Positions 1-7,851 of a stretch of DNA of 45,849 bases are shown here, piece after piece (positions within the stretch are counted from its first letter, which is position 1; the number at the start of each line of letters is the position of its first letter). Under the pieces are notes generated by a model that saw only the letters and a list, made by a program, of their open reading frames with translations, did not search any database and had not been told where the DNA came from. A program made the position numbers and the translations under genes. Origin of the DNA: an uncultured Eubacteriales bacterium (lineage in GTDB: Bacteria > Bacillota > Clostridia > Oscillospirales > Oscillospiraceae); assembly GCA_900540635.1 (NCBI GenBank), contig UQGU01000018.1, positions 1 through 45,849 on the forward strand, written 5' to 3'.

Positions 1-206
1 CTGCTGCGAAACCGGGAAAGCGTTTCCTCAAGTTCGTCAGGAGAAATATTTCCGACCAGATGCACGCACGGCTCAGGCTGCTGTTGTTCGGGCGCTTCCT
101 CGATTCGCTTCTGATTTTCATCCAGAAAGCGATCCAGCCGCTTCATCAGAAACCAGCCAAACAGGAATATCAGAGATGTTCCGACGATCAAAACGACATC
201 TTCCAC
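1..206 (-). CDS. Small membrane protein, 3' part outside the window
   Basis: This reading frame runs off the left edge of the window, so only its first 68 residues are visible. I chose the GTG at 204-206 because the in-frame codon three positions upstream is a stop and a GAGGG ribosome binding site sits about five bases before it. The N-terminus is hydrophobic (VVLIVGTSLIFLFGWFLM) and should be one membrane segment. It is followed by a charged stretch with KRLDRFLDENQKRIEE and a Glu/Gln/Pro-rich linker. It lies 17 bases after ktrA and probably belongs to the same transcript. I do not recognise a family and assign no function. Confidence 0.6.
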   Translation of the reverse strand, partial: MEDVVLIVGTSLIFLFGWFLMKRLDRFLDENQKRIEEAPEQQQPEPCVHLVGNISPDELEETLSRFRS

Positions 207-223
207 ATACCCTCACCGTCCGT

Positions 224-871
224 TCAGATTCGGAAGCACTTTTGCAGCGCTTTGTATTCACCCAATGCTAAAATCGTTATTTCCCCGGACAGCACCGTAT
301 CTGGCGTAATGGATACGTCGGTTTTTCCCGAATGCTTGATGCCAAGAATGTTGATTCCAAACTTTCTGCGGATATCCAGTTCGCCAATGCTTTTGCCGAT
401 CCACCCTTCCGGAACTTCTACTTCAAAAATGGCGTGCTGCTCGTCGATCTCTATGTAATCGAAAATATGATCGGCAGTATATCGGATTGCCGCCCATTTT
501 GCCACCTGCTTTTCCGGGTAGACTACATGGTCTGCACCGTTGCGAAGCAGAAACTTCGCTTGCACATCACGCTCGGCACGCGACACCACACACTTCGCAC
601 CCAGCTCCTTCAGCAGCGAGGTGGTTTCCAGCGAGTTCTGAAAATTACCGCTGATGGTCACGATGCAGACGTCAAAATTTCCGATGCCAAGAGAGCGAAG
701 AAACTCCGCGTTTGTACTGTCGCCAATTTGTGCGTTGGTGACATATGGCAGCACATCATTGATTCGTTCCTCGTTTATATCGACCGCCATGACCTGATGC
801 CCCAACTGAGAAAGCTGTACTGCAATATGCCGTCCGAAGCGGCCTGTGCCAATCAATAGAATGTTTTTCAT
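224..871 (-). CDS. ktrA: KtrA/TrkA-type potassium uptake regulatory subunit (RCK domains)
   Basis: This is a 215-residue cytosolic protein with the two-domain RCK architecture that gates KtrB/TrkH potassium channels after binding ATP/ADP or NAD(H). The N-terminal Rossmann nucleotide fold is visible as ILLIGTGRFGRH (GxGxxG, residues 4-15) with an acidic residue ending strand 2 (AVDINEE). The last 80 residues fit the RCK-C domain (ILALGEYKAL near the end). The length is close to that of Bacillus KtrA. I used the ATG at 871 rather than 892 because AAGGAG lies at the right distance and the upstream ATG would overlap ktrB. It follows ktrB by 13 bases in one operon. Confidence 0.9.
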   Translation of the reverse strand: MKNILLIGTGRFGRHIAVQLSQLGHQVMAVDINEERINDVLPYVTNAQIGDSTNAEFLRSLGIGNFDVCIVTISGNFQNSLETTSLLKELGAKCVVSRAERDVQAKFLLRNGADHVVYPEKQVAKWAAIRYTADHIFDYIEIDEQHAIFEVEVPEGWIGKSIGELDIRRKFGINILGIKHSGKTDVSITPDTVLSGEITILALGEYKALQKCFRI

Positions 872-884
872 CTGAAAAGGCTCC

Positions 885-2225
885 TTATCCAATCATAATT
901 TTTTCCTGCGGCAGCCTTGCATTCCCCACTTTTTTGCTGGAAAGTGCCGCATAAATGAGGGTAAGACCGCCGACTCTGCCCAGATACATGAGCGTGATCA
1001 GTACCATTTGCGATGGAATGTGCAGCTGCGGTGTAATACCAAGTGTCAATCCAACCGTCCCGACCGCCGATGCCGTTTCATACAGGCAGGCAGACAGCGG
1101 AAGATTCTCATATGCGCTGATAAAGACAGCACCGCCAAAGAACAGCACCAGGTACATCGTCAGAATGGTCGCGGCGGTCTTGACGGCACTGCAATCAACT
1201 CTGCGTCCGAAAAACTGGGCACTATCGCGCTGGCGGAAGGTCGCAGTGGCATTGGCAATCAAGACCGCCAGCGTCGTTGTTTTCATGCCGCCTGCTGTAG
1301 AACCCGGAGAACCGCCGATGAGCATCAAAAGGATCATCACGCCCTGCGACGCACCGGACATCGCGGATAGATTTACCGTGTTGAAGCCCGCTGTCCGCGG
1401 CGTGACGGACTGAAAAAAGGATGCCAGCAGCCGGTTTCCGGCGGGAAGCGTGGAAAAGTCTGAAAAGAAGAAAAACACAGCAGGCAGAAAAATTAAAAGA
1501 CCTGTCGTGACGAGAATCACCTTGCTCTGCATTCGGTAGCGATGAAACCGCCACTTGTTTTCGAAGATGTCATCCCACGTCAGAAATCCAATGCCGCCAA
1601 TCACGATCAACAGCATAATCGTGATATTGATTACCGGGCTGTCCGCATAGCCGGTAAGAGATGGGTAGCGGTTGCTTTCTGTCCCAAGAATATCAAACCC
1701 GGCGTTGCAAAAAGCAGATATGGAATGAAATACCGCCATCCAGACGCCGCGCCATCCATAGTCCCGGCAGAATACCGGCAGCACGGCAAGCGCCCCCAGC
1801 AGCTCAATCAGAAACGTCCCTCGCAGGATGAAGCGTGTCAGGCGGACGATTCCGCCGACCTTTGGTGCTGAAATTGCATCCTGCATGGTGCTGCGCTGCA
1901 TCAGAGAGATTTTTCGCCCGGACAACAGCGCAAACGATGCTGCTACGGTTACGACACCAAGACCACCAATTTGGATCAGCGCCAGAATAACCGCCTGCCC
2001 AAAGGTTGACCAGTAGCTGCCTGTATCCTGCACCACAAGCCCTGTCACGCAGACGGCAGAGGTTGCTGTAAACAGCGTTTCATTGAATGGAGTTACATTC
2101 CCTCCAGTCGTGGAGATCGGCAGCATCAGCAGCAGCGCTCCGAGCAGAATGACCCCGGCAAAACCTAATATGATAATTTGAAAAGACGAAAGGCGGCGCT
2201 TTCGACGAATGATCTCTTCCGGCAT
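885..2225 (-). CDS. ktrB: KtrB/TrkH-family potassium channel subunit
   Basis: This is a 446-residue integral membrane protein, the ion-conducting partner of KtrA, probably a K+ (Na+-dependent) uptake channel. Four pore loops with the conserved selectivity glycines can be read in order: AVCVTGL near residue 58, AFCNAGFD near 172, TPRTAGFN near 276 and SAVGTVGLT near 388. This is the expected four-fold repeat of the family. About ten hydrophobic segments are present. The start has AAGGAG eight bases upstream. A TATAAT box on the minus strand at 2262-2257 is a likely -10, but I see no good -35. Confidence 0.92.
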   Translation of the reverse strand: MPEEIIRRKRRLSSFQIIILGFAGVILLGALLLMLPISTTGGNVTPFNETLFTATSAVCVTGLVVQDTGSYWSTFGQAVILALIQIGGLGVVTVAASFALLSGRKISLMQRSTMQDAISAPKVGGIVRLTRFILRGTFLIELLGALAVLPVFCRDYGWRGVWMAVFHSISAFCNAGFDILGTESNRYPSLTGYADSPVINITIMLLIVIGGIGFLTWDDIFENKWRFHRYRMQSKVILVTTGLLIFLPAVFFFFSDFSTLPAGNRLLASFFQSVTPRTAGFNTVNLSAMSGASQGVMILLMLIGGSPGSTAGGMKTTTLAVLIANATATFRQRDSAQFFGRRVDCSAVKTAATILTMYLVLFFGGAVFISAYENLPLSACLYETASAVGTVGLTLGITPQLHIPSQMVLITLMYLGRVGGLTLIYAALSSKKVGNARLPQEKIMIG

Positions 2226-2555
2226 AAAGGCAGCTCCTTATTTCTGTGATGGTTATATTATACAGCCGGAGATTTTAAGAGCGGATAAGGGACATTTGCG
2301 ACGTATTAAGATTGAATAAAGATGAGGAGATTGCTTGTGCAGATTGGGCAAGGCGAAAGTCTTGTCCAATTTTTTGTGTCCGGCTTTGCCAAATCGCCCG
2401 CGTCCAACTGTATTAGTGGTGAGCAGCGGGCAGGATGTTTTATCGCAAACGCTTTATTTGCAGAAGTGGCCAAAAAGCGTTTTTGAGATTGTAGTAAGGG
2501 TAGAGGAGGAAAAACGCTCCGGTCGAGCCTTACTAATGGTAACGCCAATGTCACC
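2226..2555. other. Intergenic stretch between ktrB and the element remnant
   Basis: About 330 bases carry no convincing gene. The left part is the ktrB promoter region. The right part, from about 2300, has the character of the mobile element and includes an intrinsic terminator at 2343-2375. The left boundary of the element must lie here, but I found no att-like direct repeat shared with the right end near 11060. Confidence 0.5.
2343..2375 (+). terminator. Intrinsic terminator at the left end of the element remnant
   Basis: A ten-pair stem (ATTGGGCAAG with CTTGTCCAAT, one G-T pair) with an eight-base loop is followed directly by six Ts. No complete gene precedes it on the plus strand, so it probably closed a gene that has since been deleted. 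Confidence 0.7.
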
Positions 2556-2827
2556 ATGACACGCCGCATCGCAGCCGTGTTGTCAAGGCCTGCATGACCG
2601 AGGATGAATACGCCGATTTTGCCGCCCGCCTTGCGCCCTACGGCATCAGTCAGTCCGAGTTTATCCGCAGAGCCATTCAGGGCGCAAGCATTCGCCCCGT
2701 TGTCACGGTTTCCCCGGTCAACGACGAGCTGCTTGCCGCGCTTGGGAAGCTGACCGCCGAATACGTCAGAATTGGGAATAACCTCAATCAGATCGCCCGT
2801 GCTATCAATGATTGGCACAATCCCTAG
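2556..2827 (+). pseudogene. mobC: MobC-type mobilisation protein, frameshifted at the 5' end and cut short
   Basis: The open part from ATG 2594 encodes 77 residues with the ribbon-helix-helix-like pattern of relaxosome MobC proteins (MTEDEYADFAARLAPYG, SQSEFIRRAI, GNNLNQIARAIN). An ATG at 2556 begins MTRR in another frame. Inserting one base near 2565-2567 would join it to HRSRVVKAC and the rest, which matches my memory of intact family members, so I infer a one-base deletion. The 3' end stops at TAG 2825 right after NDWHNP, several residues earlier than usual, where a different gene fragment begins. The protein normally helps the relaxase nick oriT. No relaxase follows here. Confidence 0.7.
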
Positions 2828-3170
2828 GCGCTTCTGGGATACTCCCGGAGATTTCACCGGGCACAGCCTGTCCGTCAGCGACATCGTTGCTTTGAAGCAG
2901 GCCGGTGTGGTATCCTACCACTACTGCGACAGCATCGGCTTCCAAGAGCTGCCCAATTTCAGGCCGGAGAACTATCTGAAAACAGCAGAGCTGTCCACAG
3001 AAGATGATTACGCCATGATTGACGGGATCATCAACAACGGCAAACAGCCCACAGTAGCTGAACCCGAAAACCTGACAAAAAAGCCCTCTGTCCTGGGAAA
3101 GCTCAAAGCGCAGCCAACGCAGCCCGCCAGGAAGCAAAAACCAACCAAAACCAACGAAAAGGAGATTTGA
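2826..3170 (+). pseudogene. 3' fragment of a YodL/DUF4316-type conjugative element protein
   Basis: The reading frame from about 2826 gives RRFWDTPGDFTGHSLSVSD, then DSIGFQELPNF and a Lys/Pro/Gln-rich tail ending at TGA 3168-3170. This resembles the C-terminal part of the large multi-domain proteins of Tn1549-type elements with a YodL-like domain followed by a DUF4316-type tail. The N-terminal domains are absent and the fragment begins exactly where mobC is cut, so a deletion has joined the two. There is no proper start codon or ribosome binding site. The ATG at 2772 belongs to mobC sequence in another frame. Family naming is from memory of motifs. Confidence 0.6.
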
Positions 3171-3172
3171 CT

Positions 3173-3385
3173 ATGGATTTTACATTTGAAAAACAAGAGC
3201 TTATGGCTATCTACAACCCCGGCACCCGTTTGGGGCTGATTCAGTCCCTCCATGAAATGCACACCTATCTGGATGCGGACGAACGGGAGCTGCGAAGCCT
3301 TACCGACAGCGCCATCTATAAGCTGGGCCGTATTACAGACGATGACTTCGAGAAATTGGACCTAATCCCGGAGTTTGCGACCTAA
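3173..3385 (+). CDS. tnpW: TnpW-like transposon-encoded small protein
   Basis: The 70-residue product (MDFTFEKQELMAIYNPGTR at the start, then a DADERELRSLTDSAIYKL helix) resembles TnpW-type small proteins of Tn4451/Tn1549-like elements, whose function is unknown. I chose ATG 3173 over TTG 3167 because AAGGAG at 3159-3164 is spaced eight bases from it. The preceding fragment stops at 3170, so the two genes were translationally adjacent. The protein appears intact and has no signal peptide or membrane segment. Confidence 0.7.
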   Translation: MDFTFEKQELMAIYNPGTRLGLIQSLHEMHTYLDADERELRSLTDSAIYKLGRITDDDFEKLDLIPEFAT

Positions 3386-3410
3386 GCATTTGTAAATTTT
3401 TCTTTTTGTA

Positions 3411-3439
3411 TTGCAAATTGATATACAAGTGGATATAAT
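3411..3439 (+). promoter_or_regulatory. SigA-type promoter of the toxin-antitoxin pair
   Basis: TTGCAA at 3411-3416 and TATAAT at 3434-3439 are separated by exactly 17 bases. Within it GATATA occurs twice with a six-base spacer, a possible antitoxin binding site. The promoter lies 24 bases before the antitoxin ATG. Confidence 0.75.
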
Positions 3440-3463
3440 AGAGCGTGAAAGGTGGTATGAACG

Positions 3464-3766
3464 ATGGCAAGTAAAACCGCAAACGTAATGGCCCGTGTGG
3501 AGCCCCAGGTAAAAGAGCAGGCCGAAGAAATCATGGATATGCTGGGCATTCCCGTTTCTGTGGTCATCAACACGCTCTATAAGCAGATCATCATGACCCG
3601 CAGTATTCCTTTTTCTCTTTCTGTCCCCAAAGTACCCGTTGCCCGGGATGAACTGGACGATGCCGCTTTTTCTGCCATGATGGAACGTGGCCTCAAAGAA
3701 GCAAAAGCCGATCAGTCCCGTCTCGCCTCGGATGTATTCGCAGATTTGAAACGGGAGATACAGTAA
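3464..3766 (+). CDS. relB: RelB/DinJ-family antitoxin
   Basis: This 100-residue protein starts with a ribbon-helix-helix segment (NVMARVEPQVKEQAEEIMDMLG, given here only to residue 25 in outline) followed by PVSVVINTLYKQII, the RelB/DinJ signature. The C-terminal tail is charged and would wrap the toxin. It would neutralise the downstream RelE-type toxin and, with it, repress the promoter at 3411-3439. AAAGGTGG sits nine bases before the ATG. The toxin frame begins directly after its stop codon. Confidence 0.85.
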   Translation: MASKTANVMARVEPQVKEQAEEIMDMLGIPVSVVINTLYKQIIMTRSIPFSLSVPKVPVARDELDDAAFSAMMERGLKEAKADQSRLASDVFADLKREIQ

Positions 3767-4102
3767 ATACCGGAAAAGTACATTGTAAAGCTGACCCAGC
3801 AAGCAGAAGAGAATCTTCGTGAAATCGCTGATTATATCCGCTTTACCCTCCAAGCTCCGGGCACAGCTGCAAAGATGCCGGACACTTTGGCGGAAGAAAT
3901 CTTTTCTCTGGACCAATTCCCCTATCGTGCGCCGTTGACGAAAGAAGAACCCTGGCACAGCCAAGGCGTCCATGCTCTGACCGTCAAGAATTTCCTCGTC
4001 TATTTTTGGGTAGACGAGGCCGCAAAGAAAGTTCAGGTCATGGGCATTGTCTATGGACGCAGAGATCAGCGCCATCAGCTTTCGGGCCTGGATTTGTTCT
4101 GA
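3767..4102 (+). CDS. relE: RelE/ParE-family toxin with an ATA codon at the start position
   Basis: The frame directly after the antitoxin stop reads PEKYIVKLTQQAEENLREIA and continues to VMGIVYGRRDQR near the C-terminus, which is the RelE/ParE fold with its conserved basic end. This would give 111 residues, a normal length. The first codon, at 3767-3769, is ATA, and the preceding in-frame codon is the TAA of relB, so no ATG, GTG or TTG is available until ATG 3875, which would remove about a third of the protein. Either ATA is used through coupling to relB, or the toxin is silenced by an ATG-to-ATA change. Activity as an mRNA nuclease is family knowledge. Confidence 0.65.
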   Translation: MPEKYIVKLTQQAEENLREIADYIRFTLQAPGTAAKMPDTLAEEIFSLDQFPYRAPLTKEEPWHSQGVHALTVKNFLVYFWVDEAAKKVQVMGIVYGRRDQRHQLSGLDLF

Positions 4103-4107
4103 TAAAT

Positions 4108-4140
4108 ACGCCTTGGATGCACATTTATCCAGGGCGTCTT
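4108..4140 (+). terminator. Terminator after the toxin gene
   Basis: ACGCCTTGGAT pairs with ATCCAGGGCGT (one G-T pair) across an eight-base loop and is followed by CTTTCTTTT. It begins six bases after the toxin stop. Confidence 0.7.
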
Positions 4141-4215
4141 TCTTTTGCAATGAAACTTCCATATCAGGGCGGCCTTCGGGTCGTTCTTTTCATTTTCCAA
4201 GAAAGGAGATTCACA

Positions 4216-4440
4216 ATGGCATCCACATTGCAGCAATACCACCAGCTGGCTGACCACATGGCTACCCAAATCACTGGCAGCTACCAAAGCTGGACAGATT
4301 TTTTGACTACCGCTGCCCGCCTATATAAATACCCCTATCTGGAATCTGTGTTCATGGTGGATGGAAGAGATGATCTCACTGAACAGGAGAAGAAAGAAAT
4401 TAATGCCCAGTGTAATCAGCTTCGTGCAAAATGCCTGTAA
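4216..4440 (+). pseudogene. N-terminal stub of the large SNF2/helicase-type element protein, with a foreign tail
   Basis: AGGAG and ATG 4216 begin a 74-residue frame. The first 45 residues (QYHQLADHMATQITGSYQ, then LTTAARLYKYPY) match the start of the very large helicase-like protein of Tn1549-type elements as I remember it. There, KYPY is followed by HEQLMIYAQRPDA. Here it continues as LESVFMVDGRDDLTEQEKK and stops after 29 more residues. The tail has no family I recognise. The switch at about 4340 marks a deletion or recombination joint. The frame is open and has a good ribosome binding site, so a short chimeric protein may still be made. Confidence 0.6.
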
Positions 4441-4525
4441 TCATGTGAAGAGACAGTAATAAAACTGAAGCCGCAGCTTATCCTGCCGTATATTTTTATA
4501 TTTTGATTAAGAATGCAAAGAAACA

Positions 4526-4554
4526 TTGACATCTACGTACTCACACAGTATAAT
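4526..4554 (+). promoter_or_regulatory. Perfect consensus promoter of the blaI-blaR1 operon
   Basis: TTGACA at 4526-4531 and TATAAT at 4549-4554 are both perfect and spaced 17 bases. The expected start point is about 4561, inside the BlaI-type operator at 4559-4572. Confidence 0.88.
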
Positions 4555-4558
4555 TGTT

Positions 4559-4572
4559 CTTACATTCGTAAG
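4559..4572 (+). promoter_or_regulatory. BlaI-type operator overlapping the blaI transcription start
   Basis: CTTACATTCGTAAG is a dyad of CTTAC and GTAAG arms around four bases, of the TACAnnnGTA type bound by BlaI/MecI repressors. It overlaps the predicted start point, so BlaI should repress its own operon. A near-identical dyad occurs at 6773-6786. Confidence 0.75.
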
Positions 4573-4588
4573 ATTTAGGAGCGACAGT

Positions 4589-4966
4589 ATGAACAAGTTA
4601 CCCCAGATTTCAGATGCCGAGTTTGAAGTGATGGATATTATTTGGAAATATGCCCCCATCAGCACCAATGAAATCACAGATCGATTGGCTAAGACAAAGA
4701 ATTGGAGTCCGAAAACAATCTACACAATGCTATCCCGCCTGGAAAAGAAGGGCGTGATCGTGCACGAAAAGGAAAGCCGTGTTTTTGTCTATACTCCCTG
4801 TGTAAAGAAAGACGATTATCTGGCTGCTGAAAGCCGCACTCTGGCAACCCGGTTTTTTGACGGAGCCATGAAACAAATGGTTGTAAGTTTTCTGGATCAG
4901 AAGGATTTGACCCCGGAAGACTTGGATGAATTACAGAGTATTCTTGACAAACGGCGCCGGCAGTGA
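4589..4966 (+). CDS. blaI: BlaI/MecI-family transcriptional repressor
   Basis: This 125-residue protein has the BlaI winged helix: ISDAEFEVMDIIWKYAP opens the domain, then a helix-turn-helix and the wing region SPKTIYTMLSRLEKKG. The C-terminal half is the dimerisation region (DLTPEDLDELQSILDK). BlaI dimers bind TACAnnTGTA-type dyads until cleaved after BlaR1 is activated by a beta-lactam. ATG 4589 is preferred over the longer frame from 4526 because AGGAG lies seven bases upstream and the longer start would lie inside the -35 box. It is followed by blaR1 after ten bases. Confidence 0.93.
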   Translation: MNKLPQISDAEFEVMDIIWKYAPISTNEITDRLAKTKNWSPKTIYTMLSRLEKKGVIVHEKESRVFVYTPCVKKDDYLAAESRTLATRFFDGAMKQMVVSFLDQKDLTPEDLDELQSILDKRRRQ

Positions 4967-4976
4967 GGCGATGATA

Positions 4977-6737
4977 ATGTTCTTGGAACAATTCTTGATA
5001 GGAAACCTCTGGAATGCTTGTCTCATTTGCATGATGCTTGGCCTGAAATGGCTGTTTCGCAATCGGCTGTCCCTGCGTTTTCAATATCGCAGCTGGTTTG
5101 TCCTGGCTTGTTCCCTTTTCCTGTCTTTCCTCCCCAATGGGATTTGGGCTGCGTTTCAATCCGCAAAATCTGTTGGGCAGCGGGCATTTGCCATTTCGAA
5201 TACCTCCATCAATACCGCCGTAGTTGCTACAGAGGCAGGATGGCTTCAGGATACAACAGAGTTGATTGCCCGTCCCGAAAACAGCCGCTTTAATTTCATT
5301 GCTTCGTTTCTTTGGTTGGCGGGCGTTTTGGCATTCATCGTCGTATATCTGGTTGGGATCTGGAGACTCCACACGATAAAGCATCTTTCAGTGGAACCAT
5401 CCTATGCGTGCCGTAAGCGGTTCGACGAGTGCCAACTCAAGCTGGGACTGAAACGGCATATCAAACTGCTGCAGTCCAGATTTATTACCACCCCAATCAG
5501 CTTCGGATGGAAAAAGTCATTCGTGGTTCTTCCAAAAGACAGCATTGATGGATTGCCGAAATCCGAGTTGGATCATATACTGCTCCATGAACTGACACAT
5601 ATCAAGCACGGAGACACAATGACCAATTACCTGCTTTGCGTTATACAGATCCTCTTTTGGTGCAACCCGCTTGTATGGCTCGCCCTTCGGCAAATTCGTA
5701 GGGATCGGGAAGCCTACTGCGATTGGGATGTTATGAATGAGATGACCTGTGAAAAAGAACGAATTGCCTATGGTCAAACAATCTTGCGCTTTGCTGCCGT
5801 CTCCAATCCCCCTCTACCTACAGCGGCAGGTTTCTGTCAGGGCAAAAATCAGCTGAAATATCGTCTCCAACAAGTGGTAGACTTTCAACGAGAGACAAAA
5901 TGGAAGCGCCTGTTGGGACAGTGTTTCGCGGGATTCCTGGCTTTTGCAGCAATCGGTCAAATTCCTGTGTTGGCCTATTGCACCGAATACACTGAAACCC
6001 ATTACAGTCCCTCTGGTACATTGACCGTAGTTGAATCCGACTGGGAAAGATTTTTGGGCAATTCCGATGGCTGCGCTGTTGTTTATGATCTTAGCACAGA
6101 CCAATATACGGTATCCAACGAATCAGAGGTAACCCGCCGTGTCCCGCCGTGCTCTACTTATAAAATTTACAGTGCCCTCAACGCATTGGAGCAAGGAATT
6201 ATTACTCCCGAAGCAAATACCATTGCCTGGGATGGGGCGGCGTATCCTTTTGCGTCATGGAACCGAGATCAAACCCTGCGCTCCGCTATGCAGGATTCTG
6301 TAAACTGGTATTTTAATGCCCTTGATCAATCAGCAGGATCAGCGCAGATGGAGGATTTCTTTACAAAAATCGGCTACGGTGACTGTAACTTTGGCAACGA
6401 TTCTGACGGGTTTTGGAATGGCTCCGGTGTGAAAATCTCCGCTTTGGAGCAAGTAGAACTGCTGGTAAAACTGTACCGCAACGATTTCGGTTTCAGGAAT
6501 GAAAGTATTGCCGCTGTCCGGGATGCTATATTGCTGGACGAGGACGGGCTGTACGGAAAAACCGGCACCGGGCGGCTGAATGATACCAACATTGCGGGTT
6601 GGTTTATAGGGTTCGTAGAAACACATCAGGGTACCTATTTCGTTGCAGTTTATCTGCACAGCCAGAATGGTTCCGATGGCACATTGGCTTATGAAACAGC
6701 ATCGAATATTCTTAAGGATATGAACATTATAGAGTAA
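4977..6737 (+). CDS. blaR1: BlaR1-type beta-lactam sensor with M56 protease and penicillin-binding domain
   Basis: This 586-residue sensor has three N-terminal membrane segments. A cytosolic M56 zinc protease follows, with HELTH at residues 204-208 and a downstream REAYCD segment. A fourth membrane span (GFLAFAAIGQIPVLAY) leads to an external class D beta-lactamase-like sensor domain. That domain has the acylated serine in CSTYK (Ser about 393), SVNWYF, and KTG at 528-530. Acylation by a beta-lactam would activate the protease and relieve BlaI repression. All catalytic motifs are intact. I chose ATG 4977 because GAGG at 4965-4968 is eight bases upstream; ATG 4971 is the alternative. No beta-lactamase gene follows. 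Confidence 0.9.
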   Translation: MFLEQFLIGNLWNACLICMMLGLKWLFRNRLSLRFQYRSWFVLACSLFLSFLPNGIWAAFQSAKSVGQRAFAISNTSINTAVVATEAGWLQDTTELIARPENSRFNFIASFLWLAGVLAFIVVYLVGIWRLHTIKHLSVEPSYACRKRFDECQLKLGLKRHIKLLQSRFITTPISFGWKKSFVVLPKDSIDGLPKSELDHILLHELTHIKHGDTMTNYLLCVIQILFWCNPLVWLALRQIRRDREAYCDWDVMNEMTCEKERIAYGQTILRFAAVSNPPLPTAAGFCQGKNQLKYRLQQVVDFQRETKWKRLLGQCFAGFLAFAAIGQIPVLAYCTEYTETHYSPSGTLTVVESDWERFLGNSDGCAVVYDLSTDQYTVSNESEVTRRVPPCSTYKIYSALNALEQGIITPEANTIAWDGAAYPFASWNRDQTLRSAMQDSVNWYFNALDQSAGSAQMEDFFTKIGYGDCNFGNDSDGFWNGSGVKISALEQVELLVKLYRNDFGFRNESIAAVRDAILLDEDGLYGKTGTGRLNDTNIAGWFIGFVETHQGTYFVAVYLHSQNGSDGTLAYETASNILKDMNIIE

Positions 6738-6772
6738 GGCTGCTTTTGCGGCTTTACTTTATAGCCTAAATT

Positions 6773-6786
6773 CTTACAAATGTAAG
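6773..6786 (+). promoter_or_regulatory. Second BlaI-type operator, before the lipoprotein genes
   Basis: CTTACAAATGTAAG is a dyad with CTTACA and TGTAAG arms and shares TTCTTACA and GTAAG with the operator at 4559-4572. It overlaps the AAGGAG ribosome binding site of the next gene (ATG 6799). I see no strong promoter immediately upstream, so it may act on an internal weak promoter or as a roadblock for read-through from blaR1. Confidence 0.65.
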
Positions 6787-6798
6787 GAGTAAAATTAC

Positions 6799-7851
6799 AT
6801 GAAAAAACGTATTCGGATTGCGCTTTTTGCTATTTGCGTGGTCATTGGAATGAATTTTCTGCTTATAGGATGCTTCCGCTATGCAGTGGACTACAGGAAA
6901 ACCATACGGGATACATCCGTTTCCCCAGACGGAAAGTATGAGTTAACGCTCATTGAAATTGGAGAACCGGTGTGGCCCTTCGGGCCTGCATCCGGGCGGC
7001 TGACTTTGAAAGAGGGGGACAACCAGATCAACCAGGCGGATTTTGAACTTAAAAACGATGGATGCAGCATCAGCAGCAACTGCTGGACAGTTGCCTGGAT
7101 GACAGATTATGTGGAAGTGGTTTTATCCGGGGACGAACAGTTTGACGAGCAAATCCAATTGTATTTTGATGGCTCCACGCAACGCCAGACTTTGGATAAC
7201 GAAGCCGAGTCAACCGCATCACAGGTGGAAACCGGTGCTTTGGATATACAGGTCATGGAAAATCGAAAAAATGAGTTAGTCTTTACGATCTCCACCAGCG
7301 ACTACGTGGAAAGCTATAACAGCTATTATAAAATTGACTATTGTCGCAGTTTGTTACCCCCGGTATCCCAGTGGCAGTGTTTTACCTACGATTCTGCAAT
7401 CCATTCCGAATACGAAACAAAATGTTACTCCTTCACCGAGGATGAGCATATATATTCACTGCCTACGATCACGGTATATGTACCGACAAATGATGACTAC
7501 ATACAGCAAATCACCGTTAATTTTGACGAGCATAGCTTTACGCAATCTGGGTTCGAGCAATACAAGGAGATGTGTTATTACACGATGAAAGTATTCTTTC
7601 CGGACTTGCCTGATGCGCGTATTATGGACCTATGCACAGAGATCGTTGCGCTGGGAAACCAGAATGTTTTTTCCAGTGACGAGTGGTTCAGCAAAAATGC
7701 TGTCCCCTTCGCCTTATTCTATCGGGAAGGAATCGGTGTGTATCCCTACTTCGCTATCGGCGATTGGGAACACTTCTGCATCATCCCTGTTACAGAAGAA
7801 ACCGTTACTGAATTCGGAGAAAAAGGAGTCCAAATTCATGAAATATCTTAA
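6799..7851 (+). CDS. Predicted lipoprotein of unknown function, under BlaI-type operator
   Basis: The 350-residue product begins with a signal sequence and lipobox (LLIGC, Cys at about residue 25), so it should be anchored outside the cell membrane. The region after the anchor contains SPDGKYELTLIEIGEP and WPFGPASGR, a pattern I associate with small DUF5412-like lipoproteins of Firmicutes, but I cannot confirm the family. The C-terminal 90 residues (SSDEWFSKNAVPFALFY, then YFAIGDWEHF) form a second unrecognised region. AAGGAG precedes the ATG. It overlaps the next lipoprotein gene by 14 bases, so the two are co-expressed. Its position behind blaR1 and an operator suggests induction by beta-lactams. 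Confidence 0.75.
   Translation: MKKRIRIALFAICVVIGMNFLLIGCFRYAVDYRKTIRDTSVSPDGKYELTLIEIGEPVWPFGPASGRLTLKEGDNQINQADFELKNDGCSISSNCWTVAWMTDYVEVVLSGDEQFDEQIQLYFDGSTQRQTLDNEAESTASQVETGALDIQVMENRKNELVFTISTSDYVESYNSYYKIDYCRSLLPPVSQWQCFTYDSAIHSEYETKCYSFTEDEHIYSLPTITVYVPTNDDYIQQITVNFDEHSFTQSGFEQYKEMCYYTMKVFFPDLPDARIMDLCTEIVALGNQNVFSSDEWFSKNAVPFALFYREGIGVYPYFAIGDWEHFCIIPVTEETVTEFGEKGVQIHEIS

Noticed and set aside
3362..4162. 266-codon minus-strand ORF across the toxin-antitoxin genes
   Set aside because: The plus strand has promoter, ribosome binding sites and RelB/RelE motifs; the minus frame has none.
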